Assembly (NCBI GenBank): GCA_002104935.1
Contig: MCGT01000027.1
Location: 124,001 to 188,000 of the forward strand
Length of the DNA: 64,000 nt
Direction of reading: 5' to 3'
DNA from: Hesseltinella vesiculosa
Taxonomy: Eukaryota; Mucoromycota; Mucoromycetes; Mucorales; Cunninghamellaceae
In this document: positions 41,496 to 53,540 of the stretch, piece by piece
Layout: each line of letters begins with the position of its first letter
How positions within the stretch are numbered: the first letter of the stretch is position 1
Translations under genes and position numbers: made by a program
The notes under the pieces: generated by a model
Databases searched by the model: none
What the model was told of the DNA's origin: nothing
Seen by the model: the letters and a program-made list of their open reading frames with translations, nothing else

Positions 41496-43516
41496 ATGCG
41501 ATTGTCTATTATCACGCTCGGTAAGGTTCGGTCAATGGCAGTGGATGGCGGCTCACCCTTTTGGTTCTTTCCTTAGGAGCGTGTCTTTCTCTGATGGCTC
41601 AGTGTCATGGAAAAAAGACAGATCAAGATGCCCCAGACCTCGTCCATTACAAGGTGATTGCCACCCCCGTCGGTAACACCGGCGTGGCTCTCGTTCTTGA
41701 TGACAAACACGTGCATCTCATGGCCCCCCAAACCAACGGCAGTGTGCTCTACCAAGTACAAGCGCCCAGTGCCTCCAAAGGCTACCACTATGCTCGGGTG
41801 AACTTGGGCACACACAAGATCGAAACGGCCGAGTCTTTCCAGCGCAATCGCCATCAGGCTGGCTTGAATGAAGTGTTTGGTCGTGCCTGGAACTACCGCC
41901 ATGTCAAGCAGCTGCCCACCCTTGCCAACTTTCCCCGAGGCTACCACCGCTCGGATGCCAAGCACCTACACCCTCAAAATGAAATCCCAACGCTGCACCT
42001 GCAAGCCCCTCAAAAGGACATCGACAATCTGCACAACCACTATCTCCAAGATATCAAAATGAAGGCCAATGGCACCTATTTTACGTAAAGGACCCGGACA
42101 ATGACCGGGAAGAGCATCATTCAACTTTTTTTCATTTCATCTGCAGGGCAAAAAACCAATACGAATTTCAGAATCTCGGCCTTGAACTGTCGGGCCGGTC
42201 TACCCGGTATTTCACCAAGTTGTCCTACAACATTAATCTCCCCAAGGGTGGTAAATTGGATGGTTACAAGAAACTCAAGCTCCGAGCCTGTGGCGCCGAC
42301 CCTTCCTACATGCGGGAAAAGCTAGCCTACGACATGCTCTCGTCCGCCGGCCGCCCTGGCTCTCGTGCAAGCTATGTGAGGTAGGGGGGTTTTTTTTTTC
42401 TGAGATCCATTTTCTCACTTTTTTTTTTTTTTAGACTGATCATCAACGATCGCCCTATTGGTTTATTTTTGCTGATTGAACGCTTCGATGATCATTGGAT
42501 GGCCAACGAATTTGGCGCAGGCAACAAAAAATACAAGTATGGCATTCTTTACAAGGGCGATGCTACCATCAAGAACCGAAAGTACAAGGCCGACCTGAGT
42601 TATCATGGGCCGGAGCTAGCCCCTTATGAACAGACCTCCTACACTGTGGAAGAAAAGCCCAAGGTCGGTGCCAATGGCCTTGGTCCCTTGGTCAACCTGA
42701 CCAAATTTTTGGATGACCGTATGAAGACGCTTGGTACGAACGCCACCGGCAATGCTACCTTGACCACCACCCTCGCTGCCTGGAAACATCAATTCGACAT
42801 CCAAGGTTACTTCATCAAGTAAGACCTGGCGCTTGTTTCTCCGCCAATGACCCACCTTTTTTTTTTTTTTTTTACTTGCTGATAGCTTGGCCCTGGAATT
42901 CTTGGGTGGCAGTTTTGATACCTACTTGCAGAACACCAACAACTACTTTTTGTACAAGGACCCAGTCAAGGATCAGTTTGTGTTTGTTAGCTGGGATATG
43001 GACATGGTGATGGGTAGCGGGCCGGTGAACATGAAAAAGCTGATCACAGGCGACTACCGTTCTTTTCCTGGCATCGATCTGCGTCCTCTGACCTTGGCGT
43101 CGGTGATGAAGGACGCTGCGCTACGCCCAGCCTTTGAAAAGACCCTGCTCACCATCGTCCATGATCTCTTTTCACCCAACGTCACATTCCCTGTCATCGA
43201 CTCGCTGGCCCAATTTATCCAAGACGACGCGGCTTGGGACCTTCAACTGCCTCATGTGCGTGCTGGCCAAAGCTTCATTCCCATAGGCCCCAACAACATT
43301 GATAATTGGTTTGGCAACAATGCTACCAATGCTCCCATCACCCATCCCATCACCACCGATTACTTGGTGGCGGCCAGCTTCATTGTCCGCGTCAACAGGA
43401 AGGTGCCTCTGAAAAATGCCATCCAAGGCCCCCTCAAGCATCCTGCGAGTCTGTATCCTCTCAAGACCTGGATCGCCACCAAGACCAAAAACGTTCTTGC
43501 TAAACTCTCAGCCTAG
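41496..43516 (+). CDS. CotH-family secreted protein (CotH kinase fold)
   Basis: Five exons (41496-41520, 41577-42084, 42147-42380, 42435-42818, 42886-43516) encode 593 aa. The N terminus (MRLSIITLGACLSLMAQC) is a signal peptide; the first intron cuts it. The CotH domain covers about residues 180-520, with segments ELSGRSTRYFTKLSY, KKLKLRACGADPSYMREKL, IGLFLLIERFDDHW and the catalytic-type FVSWDMDMVMG. In bacteria CotH is an atypical protein kinase of the spore coat; Mucorales carry many homologues, a few of which act as surface invasins. No C-terminal hydrophobic GPI signal is visible, so this one is probably secreted or wall-associated. Whether it is an invasin cannot be told from sequence. 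Several N-glycosylation sites are present. Confidence 0.92.
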
Positions 43517-44127
43517 ACGGCTTTCGGTCCTTCCAAGCATTTAGAAAATAAAAACCTACCTACACCTTTCTTTGCGTAAAACTAGCGGACCCTGCTATCT
43601 CATGGTTCGTTCCCCTTGCTGAAAGCATGTGATACTGACTATAAGCATTGCTCACCATGTAACCACTGAATAGTTTGAGGTAAATCGGTGGAGGTCAGAT
43701 TGTCCTGCTGAAAAAAAAAATGGGCAGGATAGAAGAGCCGTTGGTACGGCCAGTGGATTTTTGGATAGGTGTTCCCCCAGCCACTCCATTCTTCTCCAGC
43801 TCAATCGTTTATCCTCACCTCTCTCCTTTTACCTCCGCACCTCCATTTGTCTCTGATGCTTTGAAACAGGGAAAACAAGAGCTGCGATTTTCCTCCCCTG
43901 CATTCCTGCTGCCCTTGACAAGGCTGACATGCATAAAGGTCCACCTGGCCTGTCCATGGGCCAATCATGTTGCGTTATTCAGAGAAGGAGCAAGTGGAAG
44001 ACTAGGCCAAACTGGATGACAAGAAGCTTTTTTCAATGGTATGGTTGACTGGAGAAATTTAAAAAATTAAGATGGGAATTTATTATAAAACAAGGAAAAT
44101 GAAGAAAGGTGGCGAGAGAAAAAAAAA
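43517..44127. other. Spacer between convergent genes
   Basis: About 610 bp. An AATAAA-like poly(A) signal follows the CotH stop (near 43546). A 99-codon frame at 43720-44019 starts with ATG but has no recognisable family or splice support. Confidence 0.4.
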
Positions 44128-45792
44128 TTACAAGTGGTTGCCAAGGTCCTGTTTCTGTTTTTTGGACATGACGGAGCGAGGATCGATATCGTACCAGCCT
44201 TCAATACGACCAATGTCTTCGATGGACTTTTGTTTGGTTTCGGTGACAAAGGCGATGAGGAAGAAAAAGGTGAAGAAAGCGATGCCAGCGAAGATCAAAA
44301 AGACATAGGGCCCACAGACGGCTTGGAGGGTGGGGAAGATCAGACCGATGATGAAGTTACAGGTCCAGTTGACCGTCAAGGCAGCGGAGGAGGCACCGCT
44401 GACGGCATAGCTGGGGTAAACTTCAGCAGTGTAAATGAAGGGGATGATACCGAGTCCAATGGCAAAGGAGGCGACAAAGAGCAACACGCACACGACCTGC
44501 AGACCGCCGATGTTGAAGAGCAAGCCGATCATTTCCAGCACACCAAAAATACACATGCCAGCGGCAGACATGATCATCAGCAGGCGGCGGCCAAGGCGGT
44601 CGACCAAGGCCAGAGCGACAAAGGTCATGGCCATGTTCAAGGCGCCGACACCGATGGTAGCATAGCGGGCATTCTCGCCAAAGGAGAATTCGAAGATGTT
44701 GGTGGAGTAGTACATGATGGCGTTGATACCGGTGAATTGGGACACGGCATGGATGACCATGACCTTCATGGTGAGCTTGGCCAGGACAGGGATGCGCATG
44801 ATTTGGAAAAAGTTGAGGGTGAAGTCCGTGTTTTCGGTGACGCCGCCGTTTTCGTTTTGGAAGCCAGCAGCCGAGTCGCGGTCGCCAGGCTGGTCCCCTT
44901 TCGCGTCTTGCTGGCCACCCTTGGTCACGGAGATCACCATGTCAGCGAATTCTTCTTCGATGTCCCCGTTGCGGAGACGCAGCAGGGCTTCACGGGCTTC
45001 GTCAATGCGGCCTTTGGTGACCAACCAACGAGGAGACCGCACACACATGGGCAGACAGATCATTTGGACGATGGTGGGAATGATGGTGATGACGACCACG
45101 ATGCGCCAGCCGATCGCACTGGACGTGCCCAGGCCGATCAGCTGGATGATGAAAATGCCGATGGTCATGAACAGTTGTAGCAGCGAGCCCAGAGTGCCAC
45201 GGTATTTTGGAGGGGTTGTTTCAGCAATGTACATGCTGATCACCGTCGTCATGAACCCCGAGCCAATGCCGACAAAGATACGGCCGATGGCAAATTGAGC
45301 GCTGGTCGTGGCCAGCGCTAGCAGAATCGCACCAATGAAGAAGGTCACATCAATAATCATCATGGAGTCGCGACGGCCAAAGTAATTTGACATCGGTCCA
45401 CACAGAAGAGCGCCAATAAGCCCCCCGACAGCAAACCTTTTTTTAAAAATGCGTGAGCTGTTGTTCTTCTCAAGTCCTTTTCACTTACATGCCCGTAGCC
45501 ACACCCCTAACAGTGACCAAAAACAAAAATAATAGAGTGAGAAAGGGCTACGCCACTGATTGCAGCCGACAGCACGGACTTACCAAATCCAATCTGTCAT
45601 GGGCAGACATTGGGGCAAGGATGAATTGGGATAATAGGTCATGGTGCCTTTGGGCGCATCGGGGCAGTAGCGAACGTTGTTACCAGGAATATTCAGAGCA
45701 GAGGTGTTGAAGCCGCTATTCATGGCACCTAGTGAAGCAATAATGGCCCCAAACAAGACCGTGAATTTCAAACCGCTTTCTCGAGAATCCAT
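44128..45792 (-). CDS. MFS sugar (hexose) transporter
   Basis: Three exons on the minus strand (45584-45792, 45489-45506, 44128-45436) encode 511 aa with about 12 hydrophobic helices. Sugar-porter signatures are present: GRRDSM after helix 2, PPKYRGTLGSLLQL between helices 4 and 5, VRSPRWLVTKGR after helix 6, QFTGINAIMYYS in helix 7, DRLGRR after helix 8 and AEVYPSYAV in helix 10 loop. A large central loop is Gln/Asp-rich. The middle exon is only 18 nt and is needed to join WIW to the next helix (GMFAVGGLIGALLCGP). The substrate is probably a hexose. The ATG at 45792 was chosen over an upstream Phe-rich read-through. Confidence 0.92.
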
Positions 45793-46446
45793 ATTTCGAG
45801 AGAAGAATGAGGGAATACAAACTGTGTAAAAAGAAAAAAGTACAACTAAATCACAAAAAGTAAAAAAGGATGGTCTAAAAAAAAAAAGGTGGAAAAAGAA
45901 GAAACAAAAAAAAAAAAGTACCCGATACTTTAGCATATTTTTTTATGCTGCAGGGCTCGGAAGGAATGCCCTAAAACTCCGGCCCTGAGACCTTGCCTGA
46001 ATCCAAAAAAAAAAAAAAAAAAAGACCCTCTTTGCAGGGACCCTTTGTGTGACCATCCTTCGCAGGAGAATCCCTGTGTCATGACATAGAACGACAAGGT
46101 GTGCTTGTTCTTACATCCATTGCGCTTGAGCACAATAAAGCAGTATGGTTGAAAAAAAAATGACGTTTGATCGGTGACACACGAGTGTTTCACCTCAGCA
46201 CCGTTCCCAAAGTTTCCCGCCGAGTGAAACATTCCAAAATTAAAAAACGAGAGCCCTAGCTTTGCAACGGTTCTGAAGTAGAGCAGGTGACTTATTTTGT
46301 AGATACAATTGTTCCGAGGCTGACGGATCAGTGCTTTTTAGGCAGATGCCTCCTTCATGCATGACGGTTAAAAAAAAATAAACGGGATGTTTTATTTTTT
46401 AATTCCAAAAAAAAAAAAAAAAAAAAAAAAAAACGGGAGGAGGGGC
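45793..46446. other. Spacer upstream of the transporter gene
   Basis: About 650 bp between two minus-strand genes. It contains A-rich runs (46004-46022, 46408-46431). It should include the transporter promoter and the PKA 3' flank. No gene was seen. Confidence 0.4.
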
Positions 46447-48209
46447 CTAAAATGCGGGAAACATGGATCGATAGGGGTCGGTAGCTACGTAGCTTTTACC
46501 ATACGGATGCTCGGGTTCCTTGTATGTGGCAAAATTGGTTGCATCACCGTCGTTCTTGAGAGTGGGTGTGTAAGGAGGCGAGTATTGACGCTGGTAAATC
46601 AAATCAAAGTCAACCGACGCAAACCAAGGGTGGTCCTTGATGTCTCGTTGAAGCCCAAACCGGGCCCCAGGGTCTGGGTTCAGCAGGCCCAGCAGCAAAT
46701 CTTTCAGCACAGGGTTCATGTCCGAGGGCCAAGGCACGTCGCAAGTGAGGATTTTTTCGTAGAGCTTGACGGGATTCTCGTCAGCAAAAGGAGCCTTGCC
46801 CACATAGAGCTCATAGATCAGCACGCCAAGCGACCACCAATCCACTGCCTTTGTGTAGCCCTTGCCATGGATGATTTCTGGGGCAATGTAATCGGGGGTG
46901 CCTACCACAGTAAAGGTACGGGACTCGACGTGCTTTGCAAAGCCAAAATCGGCCAGCTTGATATGACCCTTGGCATCCAGCAAGATGTTTTCAGGCTTCA
47001 GGTCGCGGTAGACAATGTCATGCTGATGCAAGTATTCCAGAGCCAGGATGACTTCACAAGCATAAAATCGAGTGTCGGCCTCGGAAAAGTGCTACGTTGG
47101 ATATATAAGACATCGCTTTATTTTTCTTTTCTTTTTTTTTTTTTGCTTTACCTTTTTCTTGCGCAAGATACGAAACAGTTCGCCTCCAGGTACATAGTCC
47201 ATGACCATGTACAGGTGCTTGCTGTCTTGAAAAGCGTCCCAAAGGTTGACCAAAAATGGGTGGGAGATGTTGTGGAGAATGGAGAATTCATTGTTGATGT
47301 GTTTGACTTGGTTCTTGCGCACGACGTGGCCCTTGTCCACGGCTTTGATGGCATAGTGCTTTTTGTTGTATTTGCTCTGGGCAAGATGCACACGTCCACA
47401 AGCACCGACGCCGACGGTGCGTTTGAGAACAAAGTCGCTGAGTCGTAGCTTGCGATGCTTCTTGCGGCGCTGTTCTTTGCTTTTGTTGGCTCTGCGGCCA
47501 GGGGAGAAGAACGAGACAAGGCGGCGTTTGGACATGCCGACGGTGAATTGATGCGCTTTTTTGATAATAGGAGGCAAGGACGTTCGTGGAGAGTCTGTCG
47601 TTGGGGTGGATGGCACATAACTGTCGGTGTGAGGGTCGTGGGTGGTGGTTTTGAGAAGCTCATGCTGAGGTGAAAAGTAATCCAGACCAGCCTCGCCTGG
47701 GCTGCTTTGTTCGTCCAGTGCTTGCACATCGCTGGCAAGTGAATGGGGCTGGCCCTTGTTGGCTTTGCTTTTGAGCAGATAGCTGGGCAGAGGTGAAAGC
47801 GGATTTAAATCGAGCGACGAGCCCAGGAGGGCATAGATGGGTGGGGTGGTCATGGGGAGATCTTTGAGCACAGGCGGTGATGGCAGATCGGCCAGCATCG
47901 GCAGATTGGCAGCACCCGCTGGTTTGGATCGAAAGGGTATAGAGCACGGTGTCGATTCGGTTGTGGGTATACTAATGGGTCGAGTGGTTTCGATGACCTT
48001 TGCTGGCATGGGTGTCATGGTCATAAAGTTATTTGACAATGCTAAAAAAAAAAAAAAAAAGGTCAGTGGCTCAAGGGCGATAAAAAAAAAGCTGTGTTAC
48101 CATCGTCTGTATGCACGCTACTTGACGTACTTGGACAACGGGTGAGAGGAGGTGTGGCTTCATGTTCACGTGTTGTTAATGCTGCTACACCATTCGTAAT
48201 GTCGTCCAT
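46447..48209 (-). CDS. cAMP-dependent protein kinase catalytic subunit (AGC kinase)
   Basis: Three exons on the minus strand (48101-48209, 47152-48041, 46447-47091) encode 547 aa. An N-terminal extension of about 230 residues is Pro/Ser/Thr-rich. The kinase domain begins FVLKRTVGVGACGRVHLA with the glycine loop, then YAIKAVDK, YRDLKPEN, the DFGFAK metal-binding loop and TFTVVGTPDYIAPE with the activation-loop threonine. The AGC tail ends FPAF, the FxxF-type hydrophobic motif characteristic of PKA catalytic subunits that end there. PKA phosphorylates substrates after cAMP releases the regulatory subunit, controlling growth and morphogenesis in fungi. The glycine loop has Cys in place of Ser/Thr, which is tolerated in AGC kinases. 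Confidence 0.93.
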
Positions 48210-48604
48210 GTTCAACAATAGTAAAAAAAAAAAAAAGAAACAAAAGAAGCGGCAAGCAGGAACAGCGGTTTTTTTTTTTTTTTTTTTAGCCAGGCTGAGT
48301 TTGGAAATTTTCTTGCTGATTGTGCCAGCCATTGATATGGCTGCCGTCCATGGTTGGCCATCCACTTCAAACCCAACATCGATTAACAACGTCACTGCTC
48401 CATTTTTTTTAATCAGGGCCTATCTGGAGATAAAATAAAAAAAAAGTCCTTGTCATCAGCCAATTCAACCGTTGGAAAGAAAAGAGAAGCCGAGGCAGCA
48501 GAAGGCTCCTTCCCAGGCCTGTCAAACTTAAAATAACGCAACGCCGTTGACAATGTCTACTTTTTGAAGAGGGTTTATTTAAACATGCGTGACCCATTTT
48601 TTTT
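48210..48604. other. Spacer between PKA and cystathionine synthase genes
   Basis: About 395 bp between two minus-strand genes, with A and T runs (48222-48235, 48269-48287). It holds the PKA promoter. No gene was seen. Confidence 0.4.
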
Positions 48605-50749
48605 TTATTCATTGTCTTGTACAGAGTTTAAGGCAGATTCGAACATGGCCAATAGGCGGTCGTGTTCTTCGAGCCCAACGCTGACTCGAACTAAATGACG
48701 CTCCACGCCAAATTGTTTTGCCCAATCCAATTCTGTGTAATGAGCCAAAATGGTATAGGGGCTTGCCAAGGTAAAGTTAGTGCCGAGTGAAGGACCTTTG
48801 GCACAGTTCAGGTTGTCAAAGAATTGACTTGCTTGTTGTTCATTCTTCAGCATCACCGAGAACAGACCGCCATAGCCGCCTTGGATGTTCTTGACTTTGT
48901 GGTAGTGTTCGGTGCACGTGTACTTTGGATAGTAGACACCGACGACTGGATGAAAAAAAAAAAAAATGTTTTTTTTTAGCCCGATGACGTCAAAGATTTT
49001 GGCGCGGGCACATCCCGTCTTTTTTTTTACCCTTGGGATGCTTCACCAGCATTTCACAAAGAGCTTCGGTGTTTTCATTGATCCGCTTGGACCGAGATCG
49101 GAAATCTCTCGAGTTACGCTCCAAAAAGACAGCATCTTCATTCCACATGACATCTTCATAGTCGGACTTCAGAGCCTCGACCAGGGCAGTATAGAAGCGT
49201 CGATTGGGGTTCAGCACCAAACTTCACAAAAAAAAGAGGCGTTAGGGTCTTTCTAAAGGCTGGTCATCGATTACCTTCCACCCATCACATTACTGTCGCC
49301 AGAAAACACCTTGGTCAGGCTGCTGACAGCGATGTCGGCCCACTCCAGCACATTGACGTTGCAAAAGTTGCCAATGGTTTCGTCCACGACCAGCAGGAAG
49401 CCATGCTTGTCGGCCAGCGTGCGTAGCCGGTGGATGTCCGGGGTCTTGAGCAGAGGATTGGAGGGAATTTCGCAAAACAGGCTGAGGATGGATTCACCGG
49501 AGGCCAACAACAGCTCCAGCTCATCCAGACTAGCATCATCGCCTAAACCATAAAAGTGGCAACCCGGGCCGAACTTTTGCAGGATCTTGAGGGTATCCGT
49601 ATAAGGGAACCTAACATTCTGCGTCAGCTTTCTTTCCTGGCCCCATTCTCGCCGTCTTACCCAAAGCAAACGCTGTGTCTTGATGCATCACCCACCTTCA
49701 TCGCGATCTGATGTGCATGGTAGATGGCGCTCATCCCGGTTGGATACAGATACACGTCGTTTTCCGAGAGTCCCTTGATCCCTCGCTGTCCAGTCCGTCC
49801 CCGTTGTTTTTCCAGGTCGGCGTCGGTGGTTTGCTCGCTGGTCAGAGCTTTGTGGATCTCCTCGGCCTCGGTCAGCACACCGGCAATGCGGCGCCGGAGG
49901 GCACGTTTGGCTTGGCCGGCAAAGGCCACCGGCAGGTTGCGGCCATAGCGTTCTTCGAGAAAGAATTGCTGATCAACGTCTTCTTGATTCGACGCAGAGG
50001 GCTTGGCGGTGGTGGCGGTGCCCGAAGCTGTAGGGCGGCCGTAACGACCTTGCTTTTTGGGACCAAGCATGGCGGTGGGAGCGGCGTCGGCCGAGTTGTT
50101 GGTAGCCGCGTCGTTCTGATCCAAGATCCGCAGGCAGTACTCAGCCAGGCGCGACGACACAATGTCACCAGCATGCTGCCAGTATTGCTTCGCCACTGGA
50201 AAAGCGTCGGCTGGGAACAAGACCAGGTAGACCGACACAGGCTGTAGCTCGCAGGAGGCGGTGTCGACGGGCGCCACTTCGCACTCAGCAATGCGCACAA
50301 GGCCGGTTCGTTCGTGAGCTGGCGTGTAATATTTCTTCATAAACACACGGCACTTTTCAGCAATGTTGCGTGACGGGAACAGCATGCCTTTTTCGCTAGG
50401 CTTGCCAAACTTTTGCAGCAGACGGGCGCAGAGCTGAGAAAGAAAAAAAAAAAAAAACTAGCGTGAGTGCATTGTTCATCCAGCTTTCCCCATGGCATTG
50501 CCACATTGCTACATTTGTGCGTGCATAGCTACATTCTCTGCCATGCGTGTTGTCAAAGCTTACCTTTTGAATATGGGGATGAATAAAGAATCGGGGATAG
50601 CCGCATTCCATTTTCGAAGTGACCTTGGTGTCGCCTTCTTCGTAGCCAATGTTGGCTTCCCATGTAGGAAGCGTCACTGACACTGCATGAGGGGTATGGG
50701 CAGGGATAGCTGAGCCCACTTCAATAGGTGGGGTAGGAACCAAAGGCAT
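48605..50749 (-). CDS. STR2: Cystathionine gamma-synthase
   Basis: Five exons on the minus strand (50564-50749, 49661-50433, 49275-49610, 49031-49221, 48605-48945) encode 608 aa. The long N-terminal region with [17 protein letters not shown] is a hallmark of fungal Str2/Met-7. The PLP fold includes [58 protein letters not shown] and the PLP-lysine segment SSLTKVFSG (Lys about 420). The enzyme condenses O-acyl homoserine with cysteine to form cystathionine in methionine synthesis by transsulfuration. The C-terminal half carries [16 protein letters not shown]. Yeast Str2 has 639 aa, so the length is normal. A poly-Ala/Thr linker lies near residues 155-190. Confidence 0.94.
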
Positions 50750-50977
50750 GTGGGAGGTAGAGAAACAAAAAGAAAAAATGCGTGAGACAAGAAAAAAAAA
50801 AAAAAACTGATGGAGTGAGTCATTTTTGAGGGGGCGCAACGCTTTGATTTGCGGACCCTGACGCAATCACCACCAGCGACCATTCACCATTACATTTTTT
50901 AATTTTATTTTGATATCCATCGATGCAAAAAAAAAAGAATCACCCAAGAGAATAAAATAATTACATAGTTGTTGCTT

Positions 50978-52986
50978 TTAACCTTGACGTTGTCTAGAAG
51001 ACGAAAAGCGGTGAGCGCCTGGTACCCACATTTTTTTTTTTTTTTTTTCAGTTACCTTGGTGCGCAGCGAATAATGTCATCGACACGGAGAATCATTTCG
51101 GCAGCTTCAGAGGCGGAGAGGAGCACTTGCTTTTTGAGCTTGAAGGATTCGGTGATGCCGAGTTCGCGCACGTTGGCAACAGCACCGTTGACCATGTCCA
51201 AGCCAGCATCCTTGACATCCTTGTAGTGAGCAGCACGCAATTGAGACACCAGTTCTGACGAATCGAAGCCGGCATTGTCGGCAAGGATGGTGGGCATTTG
51301 TCGCAAGGCTTTGGCAAAGGCTTCGGCAGCAATGGCTTGTTTGCCAGCAATCTTGGTGGCGGCATCGTCCACAGCCTTGGACATCAACATTTCTGAGCAG
51401 CCGCCGCCCAAGACAGTTCGGGGCTCCTTGACGGTTTGTGACAAGACAGACAGAGCATCGTGTAGCGATCGTTCGGCTTCGTCGAGGATTTGTTGGGTGG
51501 CACCACGCAACACAACTGTACAAGCTTCACCGGCAGCAACGCCAGAGAATTTAATCAACTGTAAAAAAAAAAAAGCATCAGCAACGGCTCTCTCGCACTC
51601 GTCTGCCTTCCTACCTTGTCTTCACCAATAATGATTTCTTCAATCAGGTCACAGTGACCCAACTTGACCAATTCGGGGTGATCAAAGGTCGAGGCAATTT
51701 CACCGCCAGTGACCAAAGCCAAACGTTCCACACCTTCAAAGTCAGCATGCTCGATGCTGGTGATGCCGGCATCGGCAAACAGTTGTTCGGGCCAGTTATA
51801 AATAAGCTGTCGGTTTACAAAGCAGTTGATACCGTGTCCCTTGATCTTTTCGACCTTGTCCTTCATCTTGTTGCGTTCAGCACGTTCCAGTTCAGCCAAC
51901 TTGCCAGTGGAGTCAACACGCACACGGGCGCCAAAAATCTTAATCTTGTCCGTGTCCATGGCTAAAAGATAAAAAACATGAGCACCCACTACATTTTTTT
52001 TTTTTTTTTTGGGTTTTTCAAATTACGGGTATTGGCAATCAAGATGGTGGCATTTTCGACACGTTTGGGACAGTTGACACCGATCTTTTTGTCCAAAATG
52101 AACCCTATGGTGAGAGGAAATCAGTGTCGGCCTTTATTTTTTTTTTTTTTGTTTACCTTCATCCAAATAGGAGTCGCGCAATTTGCCACCAGGCTTCTTG
52201 ATGATTTGAATGTTTTCCAAGTTGGTCGAACCCTTGAGGCGGAGGACAGCATCGACAGCCAGTGTGGAAAAGTATTCTTTGTCTTGTGACAGCACCTTGG
52301 AGCTGAGGGTTGTTTTAGCAATGTTGATCAGATCTTCACGGAACAGGGCTTCGTCCGTGCTGTGGTCCACGGCACTGGCTTCCAACACTTCATAGGCTGC
52401 CTTGGAGGCAATGCGGTAGCCTTCGATGATGGTCTGAGGGTGGATACGTTGGTTGACAAGGAGTTCGGCCTGGCGCAACAATTCGGCAGCGAGCACACAC
52501 ACCGACGTGGTGCCATCACCCACTTCATCATCTTGCACCTTGGAGATGTTCACAAGCACCTTGGCGGCAGCATTGTCCAAGGCAATAGATTTAAGAATCG
52601 TAGCACCATCATTGGTCACCAAGATTTCGCCAGTGGAGGCAGATTGAAGGATTTTGTCCTAAAAAATGAAAAAAACGTGGCCCGTGATGAGAATGAGCTT
52701 TGACTGCCATGTTTAGATCCACTCCACTTACCATGCCCTTGGGGCCAAGGGTGCTTTTCACAAGATCACCCACGGCAATAGCGCCGATAAAAGAAGACTA
52801 CGGAAGAAGTGAGTGCTAATTTCTAAGCGGTTGCATGATTACCAAACGGGCGTTTTCAGCTCTTTCTTCTGAGGCTTGATCTTGGAAGATTTGAACAGGG
52901 GCAAGCGACTAGATGAAATAAGCAAGCAACCGTGTCAGTCTATGGATGATCGTTCGAGATCAAGGACAATGTCTCTAATTTACCAT
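50978..52986 (-). CDS. CCT2: T-complex protein 1 subunit beta (CCT2)
   Basis: Eight exons on the minus strand (52984-52986, 52843-52908, 52732-52797, 52157-52658, 52027-52104, 51615-51961, 51056-51558, 50978-50993) give 526 aa. Exon 1 is only the ATG, as in the eL8 gene; the last exon is 16 nt. The group II chaperonin motifs are intact: [17 protein letters not shown], the nucleotide-binding VTNDGATIL and VGDGTTSV. The intermediate and apical domains have [15 protein letters not shown] [14 protein letters not shown] and [14 protein letters not shown], typical of the beta subunit. CCT folds actin, tubulin and WD proteins in the cytosol. The second-to-last segment ends DDIIRCAPR, followed by the short basic end QRQG. 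Confidence 0.94.
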
Positions 52987-53540
52987 GACGAAGATGCGTT
53001 TTCAAAAAAAAGGATTTTCAAAAAAAAAAGATGAAAGAGATGAAGCTGTCAAAAAAAAAAAAAGAGAGGGGGATTTACTGCCAGCCGCGCTGTTTGGAAA
53101 AGTCACAAATACGACGGAAAGCTCCAGCCAATCAAATAGGAAGCGATCAGGGCGTAAAAACCACTAGTATGCCATGTCCATCAAAACAACCAAGGTCCAA
53201 AATGCATTGGGCTAAAAAAAGAGAGGAACCTCTGACTATTAATAAGTAGGGCTTGTCTCTTGGCAGATGAAATGTACACATTCACCCAAAAACGTCGTTG
53301 GTGTGATCAAAAAGGAAATTCAAAGGGCACACCACAAAAAAAAAAAAAAAAAAAAAAGGTTGGCGTTTCTTTTTCGTTCTTCTTCATTCTTACCCCCTTT
53401 TGCTATACCTCTCTTTAGCTTGATCGGTTCTTTTATATCCTAATCTCGTTATCCATTACACTGATACCACTGTTTTAATTTTATTTGTTCTTCTTTATTC
53501 GCTCCCTTCTCGGGCTCCTCTTTTATTATTTGCTTGCCAG
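52987..53540. other. Divergent promoter region with long A run
   Basis: About 550 bp upstream of CCT2 and of the next plus-strand gene. It includes a 24-bp A run (53335-53358) and CT-rich DNA. The first exon of the downstream gene may lie here but could not be placed. Confidence 0.4.

Noticed and set aside
43720..44019. 99-codon ATG-led frame between the CotH and transporter genes
   Set aside because: No domain, no splice support, located in a 3'-3' spacer.
44134..45180. 348-codon plus-strand open frame
   Set aside because: It is antisense to the sugar transporter, rich in Asp/Gly/His as expected from reading transmembrane codons backwards, and has no domain.
46387..47448. 353-codon plus-strand open frame
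   Set aside because: It is antisense to the PKA catalytic subunit gene, whose motifs are unmistakable on the other strand.
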